Source: Burkholderiales bacterium (lineage in GTDB: Bacteria > Pseudomonadota > Gammaproteobacteria > Burkholderiales > SG8-41). Taken from it: a DNA stretch of 39,261 nt. The position numbers and the translations under genes were made by a program. A model generated the notes under the pieces. It saw nothing but the letters and a program-made list of their open reading frames with translations, searched no databases and was not told the DNA's origin. Below, one piece after another: positions 9,323 through 18,901 of this stretch (position 1 is its first letter; the number at the start of each line of letters is the position of its first letter). Where the stretch lies: contig CAKKQX010000190.1 of assembly GCA_919902235.1 (NCBI GenBank), forward strand, positions 1-39,261, in the 5' to 3' direction.

Positions 9323-9943
9323 TCAGGATAGAGTGCCATTGCCGGCTTTCCTGCGAGTGATTTCATCTGCCTGCTTGCAGGCGATGTCGATGGAGTTTCT
9401 GATGCGTTCCAGGTTGTCGACGTACTCCGGCAGCGCCGCCTCCGCGCGTTTGCGCAATGCCGCGGCGGTGACCAGGCCGTGGCGGGCGAGGGCGCGGATG
9501 TCGTCCTGATCCTGCGCGCTGAACCGCGACAGTTTTGACACTGCCAGATCGACCGGCGTCAGCAGCCGGATGTCGAGGCGGCGCGCGGCTATGCCGTCGA
9601 TGCTGACGGGGCGTGCGTCGTCGTAGGCGGCGTGGTGCAGCAGCGCGAAGCTGTCGTTGTGCTGCGTGTCGAAATAAAGCAGGCGGGCACGGCCGTCATT
9701 GCCCTGGTAGGCCACCTGCAGTTGCTGCGGATCGATCATCACGCGCGCAAAAATTTTGGCGTCGACGTCACGCGAGTAACGCTCCCCCGTATAAAAATGC
9801 ATCGCGGCGCCGCCGGCAATGCAAACGACCACCGGCTTTTTCGGCCTGGCCGGTCCCAGCGCGGCATCAATGCGCGACATCAGGGTGGCGAAGGCCCGCA
9901 GCCACGCCGGATCGGGTTGCAGCGGCGGATGTCTGGCGGTCAC
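9323..9943 (-). CDS. DUF6036-like nucleotidyltransferase, putative toxin
   Basis: 206 aa, GTG start; 'IAGGAAMHFYTGERYSRDVDAKIF' fits the nucleotidyltransferase GG-x(n)-DxD motif; 4-bp overlap with upstream Phd-like gene. Confidence 0.65.
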   Translation of the reverse strand: MTARHPPLQPDPAWLRAFATLMSRIDAALGPARPKKPVVVCIAGGAAMHFYTGERYSRDVDAKIFARVMIDPQQLQVAYQGNDGRARLLYFDTQHNDSFALLHHAAYDDARPVSIDGIAARRLDIRLLTPVDLAVSKLSRFSAQDQDDIRALARHGLVTAAALRKRAEAALPEYVDNLERIRNSIDIACKQADEITRRKAGNGTLS

Positions 9944-10404
9944 TTTGCGGCGGGTTCAGGTGCGCGCAGGCGCGCTGCCAGCTGCGGCAGGAAGCGCGCG
10001 GCATGTACCGGCGTGCGCGCGAGCCAGCGGTTGAACGTGGCGGGCGTGGTCATGCCCGGGTGCAGGCGCTCCGCCAGCGCCAGCATGCGCGTGCGGTCAA
10101 AATCGTGTTCCGAGGCGAGCATGGTGGCGACGCCGGCCAGCGTCTGTGCGTCGCCCGCGCGCAGCCAGCGCGACGGCCGGAAATCGCCTTGTGCGCACAG
10201 TTCGACCACGCGCTCCTCGGCGCGCCGGTTCCAGCGCGGGGACTTCGCCGGGCGGGCGGCGGGCTTGCGGTTTTTTTCCGCGGGCGGCGGTACCAGCAAT
10301 GCGACGACGCGGCCGTGCCGCTGGATGGCCACGGGGCCGAGCGCAGCGCGCGCCAGCACCTCGCCGAGGCGGTTTTTCAGAGCGGTGGCATGAACGGTCT
10401 GCAT
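9940..10404 (-). CDS. Phd/YefM-like antitoxin with long C-terminal extension
   Basis: 154 aa; N-terminus 'MQTVHATALKNRLGEVLARAALGPVAIQRHGRVVALLVPP' is Phd/YefM-like. Confidence 0.7.
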   Translation of the reverse strand: MQTVHATALKNRLGEVLARAALGPVAIQRHGRVVALLVPPPAEKNRKPAARPAKSPRWNRRAEERVVELCAQGDFRPSRWLRAGDAQTLAGVATMLASEHDFDRTRMLALAERLHPGMTTPATFNRWLARTPVHAARFLPQLAARLRAPEPAAK

Positions 10405-10727
10405 GGTGCAAAGAATATGCCGAATTAGCTAAAACAGCAAGTAATGTGAGTGCAGGTATATATAACTAATTGTTTTTAAATATTAATTTTTCGTCAATAT
10501 CTGAGTGCGCATGGCGAGTGGGTATCGCCCGATCAGTTTTGCCTGGTTGGGGAGGCAATCCAGGGCAGAACCGGGTAATGATTTGACATCGCTTTTGCCC
10601 TGTATTGAAATGCCGGCGTATTATCCTCAGGCAATGTATCCGTAGATCCCCGTTACTTGGACGGGAACCGACGTTAGGGCCCGGGCCATTACGGGCATTG
10701 GTTTGATGTTCAACAAAGGAGAAGACC

Positions 10728-11264
10728 ATGAAACGACTCACTCTGTTTGTTGCTTTTGTAGCGTTGTTCCACGTAGTGGGCTACTCGTCCGCTCAGCAAT
10801 CAGTCGAACGGAAGGGCGTAGCAGCGACAGTCAAGCTTGGGGGAGAGAATTTCGGCTTTCTGAGTGAACTCAACGGCAAGTACAAGCTGGTCGCTACCCA
10901 GACAACCTTCGAACCGGGCGGATACGTAGGCGAGCACAACCACGTTGGCCCCGGGATTCGATATGTGGCTTCCGGTGAGATCACGCTCGTCGAGCAGGGC
11001 AAGGCAAGGATCTACAAGGCGGGCGACTATTTTTATGAAACAGGGGCCATCACCAATAGCGCCTCCAATAAAGGAGGTTCACCTACGGTCCTTATCACCT
11101 TTGAAATACTGCCTGCGGACTGGAAGGGAGGATCGGGGGTGCCCCCGAAATCTAAGTTAAAAGTCAGAATACTTTCGTCCCTTCCAGAACTCGGCCCTAA
11201 CCATCGCTTTCACACGCGCGCGCGAGCGGACTCTCGCGCGCCGGCAGTGAAGCGGGTCGTTTAA
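10728..11264 (+). CDS. Cupin-domain secreted protein
   Basis: 178 aa; signal peptide; 'TTFEPGGYVGEHNHVGPGIRYVASGEITLVEQGKARIYKAGDYFYE'. Confidence 0.8.
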   Translation: MKRLTLFVAFVALFHVVGYSSAQQSVERKGVAATVKLGGENFGFLSELNGKYKLVATQTTFEPGGYVGEHNHVGPGIRYVASGEITLVEQGKARIYKAGDYFYETGAITNSASNKGGSPTVLITFEILPADWKGGSGVPPKSKLKVRILSSLPELGPNHRFHTRARADSRAPAVKRVV

Positions 11265-11479
11265 GGCAATCTCAAAACTTCCAACCAGTGCCCGGATTTG
11301 CCCTGCCCGGGGAAGCAATCAGGGGTCGAACCCATGGTGAGGTTTTAAGATAAGGCCCGCACCCGCCTTCAGGCAAGAAGGATAAGCCGGCTCACTACAA
11401 CATTCTTGCGCCGGAAAAAATATGGCATTATCCATTCCCGATTTTTGTTCGCGTTTGCCTGACAAGGGAGATACTGGCC

Positions 11480-12271
11480 ATGCCTAAGCTTGCAATCGCC
11501 GGCGGCGAGATTCATTACGACGAAGCCGGCAAAGGCGAGCCGCTGATTTTCGTCAGCGGACTCAACGGCGTGGGGCGCTACTGGCAGCCGCAGGTGCCGG
11601 TGTTCAGTCCGCATTTCCGCGTCATCACCTACGACCAGCGCGGCACCGGGGCGAGTGACAAACTACAGCGCGAATTCTCGCTCGACCGGATGGCCGAAGA
11701 ACTGCTCGCGCTGATGGATGCGCTCAAGATAGAGCGTGCAAATATCGTCGGCCTGTCCACCGGCGGCGCCATCGGTCAGACGCTCGCCATCGAGCATCCC
11801 GGGCGCGTCGCGCGGCTGGTGATGTGCAGTACCTGGACGCATTGCGATCCATGGTTCCGGCGGCTGTTCGAGGCGCGGCGCCTGATGTATCAGCAGGCGG
11901 GCCCTGAATTGCACGCGATGTTCCACCCGCTGTGGCTGTTCCCGCCCGATTATGTCAACGCGCACGACGCCGAGATCGACGAGGAGCGCAGGCGCGCCGC
12001 AGCGGGCGCGCCGCCGGTGGAAGTGTCGGTGGGGCGCATCGACGCGCTGCTCAGATTCGACCGTCGCGCGGGGCTCTCGCGTATCCAGGCACCGACGCTG
12101 ATCATCGCTTCCGACAACGATTACATCACGCCCAGCTATTACGCCGAATCACTGGCGCGCGCGATTCCCGGTTCAAGGCTGGTGGTGATGCAGGGCGGCG
12201 GGCATTCGATTTCGAAGACGCGGCCCGGGGAATTCAACCGGCTGGTGCTGGATTTTTTGCGCGCAGCGTGA
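11480..12271 (+). CDS. Alpha/beta hydrolase (3-oxoadipate enol-lactonase-like)
   Basis: 263 aa; 'YDQRGTGASDK', nucleophile elbow 'GLSTGGAIGQ', terminal 'GGGHSISKTRPGEFN'. Confidence 0.88.
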   Translation: MPKLAIAGGEIHYDEAGKGEPLIFVSGLNGVGRYWQPQVPVFSPHFRVITYDQRGTGASDKLQREFSLDRMAEELLALMDALKIERANIVGLSTGGAIGQTLAIEHPGRVARLVMCSTWTHCDPWFRRLFEARRLMYQQAGPELHAMFHPLWLFPPDYVNAHDAEIDEERRRAAAGAPPVEVSVGRIDALLRFDRRAGLSRIQAPTLIIASDNDYITPSYYAESLARAIPGSRLVVMQGGGHSISKTRPGEFNRLVLDFLRAA

Positions 12272-12431
12272 GTTTGCGTTTTCGCATTTCTGCCGGATAG
12301 TCCCGCCCTCTCCCCGGCCCTCTCCCGCCGGGGCGGGAGAGGGGGTGTCACCAGCGGAGACTCGGCGGGCTGTTGCATCGGTGATGCCGCGGTCTTTGCT
12401 CCCGGTTGTATGTTTCATTGCGGGCGCCCGG

Positions 12432-12619
12432 CTAGTGTCACGAGTCTGAAATTCGAAGATTAAATAACGGCAAGAATGAAACGGTATCCGAATTCCATGA
12501 CCTGTATGTTGCGGCACGAAGCGCGACGGGACAGGGTTGGGCACCCAGCGAGGAGTGCAACAAAGCCGCGGCGAACAAACCATGGAATTCCGCAAGTAAT
12601 TTCAGACTCAGGACACTAG
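12432..12619. mobile_element. Possible non-autonomous inverted-repeat element (MITE-like)
   Basis: CTAGTGTCACGAGTCTGAAAT (12432-12452) vs ATTTCAGACTCAGGACACTAG (12599-12619): 21-bp inverted repeats, two mismatches. Confidence 0.5.
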
Positions 12620-13602
12620 TCGGCGTGAATGCCCGCTTTCTTGATGACTTTTGCCCACTTCGCAATTTCCGCGCGGATGTATGCGGCGAATTGCTGGGGC
12701 GTGTTGCCGACCGGTTCGAATCCCTGGTTCATCAGGGTCTGGCGCGTCTCCGGGAGATTGAGCGCGGCAGCGACGTCGCGCTGAAATTTTTCCGCGACCG
12801 CGGCCGGCGTTCCGGCCGGCGCCATCAGGCCGCTCCATTGATTGACCTCGAACCCCGGAATGCCCGCTTGCGCCACTGTCGGCAGATCGGGGAACAGCGG
12901 CGAGCGCTTCTCGGTCGTGACCGCGAGGGCGCGCAGTTTGCCGGCCTTGATTTGTCCAAGCGCGGAAGGGATGTTGGGAAACATCATCTGCACCTGCCCG
13001 CTGACCAGATCGGCGATTGCCGGCGGCTGCCCTTTGTAGGGAACGTGAACGATGTCGGTCTTGGTGCTCGACTTGAACAGTTCGGCCGCCATATGCGCTG
13101 AAGCGCCGATGCCGGACGAGGCGTAATTCAACTGGCGCGGCCTGGCTTTGGCCAGCGCCACCAGCTCGCGCACGTTTCTTGCCGGCACGGAAGGATGAAC
13201 CACGAGGATGATCGGCGAGGACGATACCAGCGTAATCGGCGTGAAATCCTTGATGGGATCAAACAGCGGTTTGCGGCTCAGGCTCGGATAGGTGGTGAAG
13301 GTTGCGGGAACGAGCACGACCGTGTAACCGTCCGGCGCGGCGCGCGCGACCAGCTCCGTGCCAATGTTGCCTCCCGCCCCCGGCCGGTTGTCTATGATGA
13401 CTTGCTGCCCCCACATTTCGCCGAGCTTCTGCCCGAGCAGGCGGGACACGATGTCCGCTGCGCCCCCAGGGGGGAATGGCACTATCCAGCGCACGGACTT
13501 GGCCGGAAAAACGCGGGCGCTGTCTGTTCCCTGCGCACCCGCCGCGCCGGCCTGGATGCCAAGTCCGGCCATGAGCGCTGCTGCCAGAAGTTTGTGTTTC
13601 AT
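12616..13602 (-). CDS. Bug/TctC family substrate-binding protein
   Basis: Start re-assigned to 13602 (MKHKLLAAALMAGLGIQAGAAGAQG); 'FPAKSVRWIVPFPPGGAADIVSRLLGQKL', 'DNRPGAGGNIGTELVARAAPDGYTV'. Confidence 0.9.
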   Translation of the reverse strand: MKHKLLAAALMAGLGIQAGAAGAQGTDSARVFPAKSVRWIVPFPPGGAADIVSRLLGQKLGEMWGQQVIIDNRPGAGGNIGTELVARAAPDGYTVVLVPATFTTYPSLSRKPLFDPIKDFTPITLVSSSPIILVVHPSVPARNVRELVALAKARPRQLNYASSGIGASAHMAAELFKSSTKTDIVHVPYKGQPPAIADLVSGQVQMMFPNIPSALGQIKAGKLRALAVTTEKRSPLFPDLPTVAQAGIPGFEVNQWSGLMAPAGTPAAVAEKFQRDVAAALNLPETRQTLMNQGFEPVGNTPQQFAAYIRAEIAKWAKVIKKAGIHAD

Positions 13603-13674
13603 GCAGAGATCCTCCCCGATTTGTTTATTGCGCGGCAATCCGGATTGCCGCCGCGCCGTGCCGCGCAGTGCCAA

Positions 13675-15414
13675 TTACACGGCCACCGCAGTTGTGGCGC
13701 CAGCCGGCGCCTCGGCTTCCTGAATGTCCGGGACGGGCCGTAGCGCATGCCTGACCGTTCCGTCTTCATTCCACAGGACAATGTTACCCAGAAACCGCGT
13801 GTCGTCGCGTTCCGGAAAATCCTGCCGGAAGTGTCCGCCGCGGCTTTCTTCGCGCTGCAGGGCCGCGGTTCCCAGCAAACGCGCCACCTGGATCAGGTTG
13901 CGGGTTTCAATCGACAGTCTCAGGCATTCGAATCGCTCGCGCGCCGTGTCGCCCAGCACGCCGATGCCGTCAAAGCGGGATTCGAGCGCATCGAGTTTTT
14001 CCAGTGCCTGATGCAGGCGCTCGGCATGCCGCACCTGCCCCGCTGATTCGACGACGAGTTGTTGCACCTCGTTGCGCCATTCCTCGGGAGATTGATCGGT
14101 CTCGCCGCGCTCAGACCATTCTTCAAGCATGTTCACCGCTGCGCGCCAGCCGCCCATCCCGGGCGCGAGCGGGGGGCGTTGGTCAGCCTCGCATGCTGCA
14201 GCCATGCCGGCGCGAAATCCGAAGACATAACTGTCGATAAGCGCCGCGCCGCCCAACCGGTTTGCGCCATGAATGCCGCCGGCCGCTTCTCCGCCCGCAT
14301 ACAGGCCCGCGAGTGTCGTGCGGCCCCATTCGTCGATGCGCAAGCCGCCGAGATAGGTGTGCGGGCAGCTCGTCACCTCCAGAAAGTCCTTGCTCATGTC
14401 GACGCCGCCGTTGCGGAAGGTCTTGATGACATCGGCGGAAGCGCCGTGATTAGCATCTTCGAATACGTGGCGGATGTCGATATAAACGGCATTGTTTTGC
14501 GTGCCGCGCCCCTCGAAGATTTCCATCGCCACCGCGCGGTTGATGCCCGACCGTGTCGAGCGTTCCATGCGTTCCGGGTCATAACGTTGCATGAAGCGTT
14601 CGCCGTGCTTGTTGAGCAGGTAACCACCCTCGTTGAGAAAGCCGCTGGAGTGCGGCGGATAGCCGGCGAGCTTCGCCGGCGCCGCGGTGATCAATTGGTA
14701 GTCTATGAATTCCATGTCGATCAGCTCCGCGCCGGCGCGCCATGCCATCGCATATCCATCCCCGGTAATGGTGGGCGGAGAGTCGTTGAGTGCATGAAGT
14801 TGCGGCGCGCCGCCCGTGGTAAGCACGGTCGAGCGTGCATGTACCACTACGGGAGTGCCTTCCCGGTAACGGAAGCCCCAGGCGCCGACGATGCGCCCAT
14901 GGTCGCGCAAGAGATCGACCAGCATGACGTGATCGATGGGGACAACGCCGGCCGCCCTGGTTTTTTTGGAGAGCGCGTTCATCAGCGGTTTGCCCATCAG
15001 TCGGCCGCAATGCACGAGCCGTGCGTAGCGGTGGGGGAAAGCGCCCATTTTCTGGTCATAGCGGCCGTCCGGCAGCTTTACCAGCCCGAGTCCCCAGGCA
15101 TCGAGTTCGATGGTGCGATCGATCGACTCTCTGCACATCAGGCTTGCAAGGCGTGGATTGCTCAGACCAAAACTGCCGCGAATCGTATCCTCGAAGAACA
15201 AATCGGGGTTGTCCAGCTCGTTGGAATGGCCGATGGCGATGGAATGGCCGCCACGCGCCATGGAGGAACTTCCGGATGCGTAAGTGCCTTTGGTCAGCAG
15301 CGCCGGCGTGACGCCCGAGCGCAGCGCGCCGATGGCTGCCATCATGCCGGCCACGCCGCCGCCGATAATCAGCACATCGGTGGTGATGTGCTGAACTTCA
15401 TTCGCTAACGCCAT
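13675..15414 (-). CDS. FAD-binding flavoprotein, fumarate reductase/succinate dehydrogenase A / L-aspartate oxidase-like
   Basis: 579 aa; 'TDVLIIGGGVAGMMAAIGALRSG', 'SMARGGHSIA', 'GLYAGGEAAGGIHGANRLGGAALIDSYVFG'. Confidence 0.88.
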   Translation of the reverse strand: MALANEVQHITTDVLIIGGGVAGMMAAIGALRSGVTPALLTKGTYASGSSSMARGGHSIAIGHSNELDNPDLFFEDTIRGSFGLSNPRLASLMCRESIDRTIELDAWGLGLVKLPDGRYDQKMGAFPHRYARLVHCGRLMGKPLMNALSKKTRAAGVVPIDHVMLVDLLRDHGRIVGAWGFRYREGTPVVVHARSTVLTTGGAPQLHALNDSPPTITGDGYAMAWRAGAELIDMEFIDYQLITAAPAKLAGYPPHSSGFLNEGGYLLNKHGERFMQRYDPERMERSTRSGINRAVAMEIFEGRGTQNNAVYIDIRHVFEDANHGASADVIKTFRNGGVDMSKDFLEVTSCPHTYLGGLRIDEWGRTTLAGLYAGGEAAGGIHGANRLGGAALIDSYVFGFRAGMAAACEADQRPPLAPGMGGWRAAVNMLEEWSERGETDQSPEEWRNEVQQLVVESAGQVRHAERLHQALEKLDALESRFDGIGVLGDTARERFECLRLSIETRNLIQVARLLGTAALQREESRGGHFRQDFPERDDTRFLGNIVLWNEDGTVRHALRPVPDIQEAEAPAGATTAVAV

Positions 15415-15475
15415 ATCAGATTTCTCTCGCCATCGTGCCAGCGCCCCGCGGAAAAGTACCGCAGCGTGACTTTGT

Positions 15476-16369
15476 TCAGAATGGTACCGAGCCTTTGATC
15501 GCCGTGCGATGCATCAGGCGCCGCTGTGGTAAGGCGTAATCCGTGATTGCGCAATGCTGTGTCGAGCAGTTATCCCACATGATCAAGTCACCGACCTGCC
15601 ATTGGTGCCGGTAAACATATTCAGGGCGGGTTACATGGTCACTGAGGGATTTTAACAACGGCTGTGCCTCGTCCTCGGGCATGCCGGAAATGCCAAAAGT
15701 GTAGGTTTCGTTTACATAGAGGCATTTACGCCCGGTATGGGGGTGGGTGCGGACTACCGGCTGCGTGATGTCGGGCGTCATGGCTTTTTGTTCTGCGGTC
15801 AGCTCCGGGCGTGCGTGATCCTTCATGCGTTCTTTACGCTTGATCTCCTGGCGGCGGTGATATTGCTGGATGCCCTGGAGCATGGCAATTTTCCGCTTCA
15901 TCTCTTCCGGCAAAGTGTCATAGGCGTACTGGGTACTGGCAAACTCCGTGCTACCCAGTACTTTTCCATCTTTGACCGGCACCTCCAGCGCGTAAAGCAG
16001 CGAACAACGGCTGGGCTGCTTCATGAAGCAAAGGTCGGTGTGCCACGCATCGCCCGCATACGCGCTGCCGATTGAACGCTCGCCCTCTTTGACGTTGGAT
16101 ATGAGATGGATTTCCGGATAACCCGGCAACGCATATTCCTGGCGCACGTGTTGCTCCAACTCACCGAAACGGCGGCTGAAGCGGATTTGCGCGTCCGGCG
16201 TCAGATTCTGGTTGCGGAAAAAGATCATGCCGTTTTCATTGAAGACGCGCTCGATTGTGGAGAACGTCGTCTCGTCAATGTTGCCGGATAAATCGACACC
16301 CAGGATTTCGGCACCCACCGGCTTGTCGCTATAGCGGATCGAGACTTTGCTGCGTTCCAGGATTTTCAT
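15476..16369 (-). CDS. TauD/TfdA family Fe(II)/2-oxoglutarate dioxygenase
   Basis: Start re-assigned to 16369 (GGAGGGGTC RBS); 'WHTDLCFMKQPSRCSLLYALEVP', 'WDNCSTQHCAITDYALPQRRLMHRTAIKG'. Confidence 0.92.
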   Translation of the reverse strand: MKILERSKVSIRYSDKPVGAEILGVDLSGNIDETTFSTIERVFNENGMIFFRNQNLTPDAQIRFSRRFGELEQHVRQEYALPGYPEIHLISNVKEGERSIGSAYAGDAWHTDLCFMKQPSRCSLLYALEVPVKDGKVLGSTEFASTQYAYDTLPEEMKRKIAMLQGIQQYHRRQEIKRKERMKDHARPELTAEQKAMTPDITQPVVRTHPHTGRKCLYVNETYTFGISGMPEDEAQPLLKSLSDHVTRPEYVYRHQWQVGDLIMWDNCSTQHCAITDYALPQRRLMHRTAIKGSVPF

Positions 16370-16814
16370 GACCCCTCCGATACGCTTTATAGTGGTATTG
16401 AATGCAAGCGCGTACATCAAGACTAAAAGCTGGGTGCGGGATTGTCAATGCTCAGAGATCGTATCGCGGGCCACTATTCTGCCGGCCAATTGCGACAGCC
16501 TGGCCGGTATCGGAAATGGCATCATTTTCAACACTGGCACAGGGCGCCTGTTGCGTCAGCGATGTCGCTGCTTGAGTGTTGTCCGAACCGCGGTTGTCAT
16601 GCGTGGCGACCGATTGGAGTGTAATACGCCAGATTTGAGAATTTGTTCGTTAACCAAAGGGCATTGTTACACGCGCGGCAACGCGCTACGCTAGCCGGTC
16701 ATCAGGCATGCGGGGTGCGCCCTGCAGGAATTGTTCGGCGCGCGCATGCGACGGTAGTGCCATGGCGGTCTGAAGGCATAAGCGGCACTTGTGCTGCATA
16801 TTGAGGGGCGGGTC

Positions 16815-17204
16815 ATGCGGTTTGCAGTGTTATGCGCGGTGATGCTTGCGGGTTGCGCGGGCATGGGCGGCGATTTCAGTGCGGCGCGCGATTCGTGGCG
16901 CGACGCGACCTATGACGAAGTCGTGGCGCGCTGGGGTGCGGCGACGCGCAGCACCACGCTGTCCGACGGTCGCGCGGTGCACACCTGGGTTTCCGAAGGC
17001 ACGGTTTCGCGCGGCAGCCTGTATCCGTCGATCGGCATCGGCGTCGGCAGCGGTGGTATTGGTATCGGCACCGGCGTAACTCTGGGTTCCGGTGGTTACG
17101 AGCAGGTGCGTTGCGAGCGCACGCTGGTTTTCAGGGGTGGGCGCGTGGTCGACCAGACCTGGCACGGCGAGGGGGGATTCTGCAGTGGTTTTCGCCGCGG
17201 TTGA
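16815..17204 (+). CDS. Small glycine-rich lipoprotein
   Basis: 'MRFAVLCAVMLAGCAGMGG' lipobox; 'WRDATYDEVVARWGAATRSTTLSDGRAVHTWVSE'. Confidence 0.7.
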   Translation: MRFAVLCAVMLAGCAGMGGDFSAARDSWRDATYDEVVARWGAATRSTTLSDGRAVHTWVSEGTVSRGSLYPSIGIGVGSGGIGIGTGVTLGSGGYEQVRCERTLVFRGGRVVDQTWHGEGGFCSGFRRG

Positions 17205-17323
17205 AGTTTGATGCAACCACCCAGTAATATTAAAAACATTAATAAAAACAATATGTTATAGTAGTTTTCTGGCTGCGTCACCGCTATTCAAGCTTGGTGC
17301 CGGCAGTCTCGATGACCTGTGCG

Positions 17324-17935
17324 TCAGCGCCACAGGCTGGGCAGGCTTTTCCACCAGCGGCCGAGGGCCTGCGGATCGAGTCGCGCCAGCATATCTTTTA
17401 AAAAACGTTCGTAGGCCCGCGGTTCGAACCATTCCCATACGCCGAGACCGATGGCGGCGAGGCCGCCGAGCAGAAAAATCAAACCCAGCACCGCTTTCGG
17501 TATCCGCACCAGCAGGGTCCACCACGCGCCGCGCCGGCCGCGCGGGTTGAGCATGAGCAGGGTGCCGACGCAGGCCGCGATCAGCCCGCCGCCCGCCAGC
17601 AGCGGTCCCGGCCGGCGCAGCAGCGCGTTGTACGTCGAGTGCCACGCGCCGTCCTGCAGCAGATAGGCCGAGAAAATCACGGTGCTGCCAATGACCAGCA
17701 ATACGATGCCCCACAGCAACGCGGGCATGCCCATATAGGTTTCGCGGTTCGCGGCTGACTGGAAAAACGCCGGCTGCCGGGTGAACACCGACTCCAGGCC
17801 GCCCAGCGCTATGCCCGCGCCGATCAGGAAAATGCCGAGATGGTAGCCGTTACGGAGGGCAAAAAACTGGCTGACGATCACCGCAATGATGCCGATGATG
17901 ACTGCGCTGTATTCGAGGAAAGTGAGGATGCGCAT
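17324..17935 (-). CDS. Multi-pass membrane protein of unknown function
   Basis: 203 aa with several hydrophobic helices; no family recognised. Confidence 0.65.
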   Translation of the reverse strand: MRILTFLEYSAVIIGIIAVIVSQFFALRNGYHLGIFLIGAGIALGGLESVFTRQPAFFQSAANRETYMGMPALLWGIVLLVIGSTVIFSAYLLQDGAWHSTYNALLRRPGPLLAGGGLIAACVGTLLMLNPRGRRGAWWTLLVRIPKAVLGLIFLLGGLAAIGLGVWEWFEPRAYERFLKDMLARLDPQALGRWWKSLPSLWR

Positions 17936-18045
17936 ATGCCGGTAGTTTATATGAAGGCGCCGCCGGGCCGAAACCGTGACTACGGCGGCATGGGATAATA
18001 CAGCGTAATGCTGACCCCGAATATTGCGCTGTTTCCCCTGCTTTC

Positions 18046-18879
18046 ATGAAAACCGTCACGCTGCCTGCGGGTGAACGCGTCCCGGCTTTCGGCCAGGGCA
18101 CGTGGCACATGGGCGACGACCGCGCCCGGCGCACGGAGGAAGTCGCCGCCCTGAGGTTGGGGCTGGACGCGGGCCTCACGCTGATCGATACCGCCGAGAT
18201 GTACGGCGACGGCCGCGCCGAAACGCTGGTCGGCGAAGCGATTGCCGGACGGCGCGACGAAGTTTTTCTGGTGAGCAAGGTGCTGCCACAGCATGCGACA
18301 CGGCGCGGCACGCTCGCCGCGTGCGAACAAAGTCTCAAGCGTCTCAACACCGATCGTATCGATCTTTATCTTCTGCACTGGCGCGGCAATGTGCCGTTTG
18401 CGGAAACGCTGGAAGCCCTGTCCGCGCTGGCGCGCGCCGGCAAGATCCGCCATTACGGCGTGAGTAACCTCGATCTTGCCGACATGGAGGAGTGGTCGGC
18501 GCTTGCCGGAGGGGAAGGCGTGGCCAGCAACCAGTTGCTCTACAACCTGACGCGCCGCGGCATCGAATGGGATTTGCTGCCGTGGTTGCGCGAGCGGCAC
18601 ATCCCGGTGATGGCGTACTCGCCGCTGGAGCAGGCGCGCTTGCTTGGGCATGCCGGCTTCACCGCATTTGCCGGGCGTCACGCCATGACGCCGGCGCAGG
18701 CGGCGCTCGCCTGGCTGCTGGACAAGGACGATGTGATCGTTATTCCGAAATGCGCGCACCGCGAACGGCTCAAAGAAAATCTCGGCGCGCTCGATATTCG
18801 CCTCACGCCGGCGCAGCGCACCGAACTCGACCGGCTGTTTCCGCCGCCGGCCGCTCCGCGTCCGCTGGAGATGCTCTAG
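18046..18879 (+). CDS. Aldo/keto reductase
   Basis: 277 aa; 'GLTLIDTAEMYGDGRAETLVGEAIAGRRDEVFLVSKVLP', 'RIDLYLLHWRG', 'HYGVSNLD'. Confidence 0.94.
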   Translation: MKTVTLPAGERVPAFGQGTWHMGDDRARRTEEVAALRLGLDAGLTLIDTAEMYGDGRAETLVGEAIAGRRDEVFLVSKVLPQHATRRGTLAACEQSLKRLNTDRIDLYLLHWRGNVPFAETLEALSALARAGKIRHYGVSNLDLADMEEWSALAGGEGVASNQLLYNLTRRGIEWDLLPWLRERHIPVMAYSPLEQARLLGHAGFTAFAGRHAMTPAQAALAWLLDKDDVIVIPKCAHRERLKENLGALDIRLTPAQRTELDRLFPPPAAPRPLEML

Positions 18880-18901
18880 GCAATATCCGGTCAAACATGG
18901 T

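Noticed and set aside
11216-11239. GCGCGCGAG-N6-CTCGCGCGC hairpin as a terminator
   Set aside because: Inside the cupin ORF and lacking a T-tract; only noted as part of the odd C-terminus.
12300-12345. CCCTCTCCCCGGCCCTCTCCCGCCGGGGCGGGAGAGGG hairpin as an RNA gene
   Set aside because: Common intergenic GC-rich repeat type, at most terminator-like; no support for a distinct ncRNA.
14059-15408. 449-aa plus-strand ORF
   Set aside because: Lies fully antisense to the well-supported FAD flavoprotein; typical shadow ORF of GC-rich DNA with low-complexity Arg/Ala/His-rich sequence.
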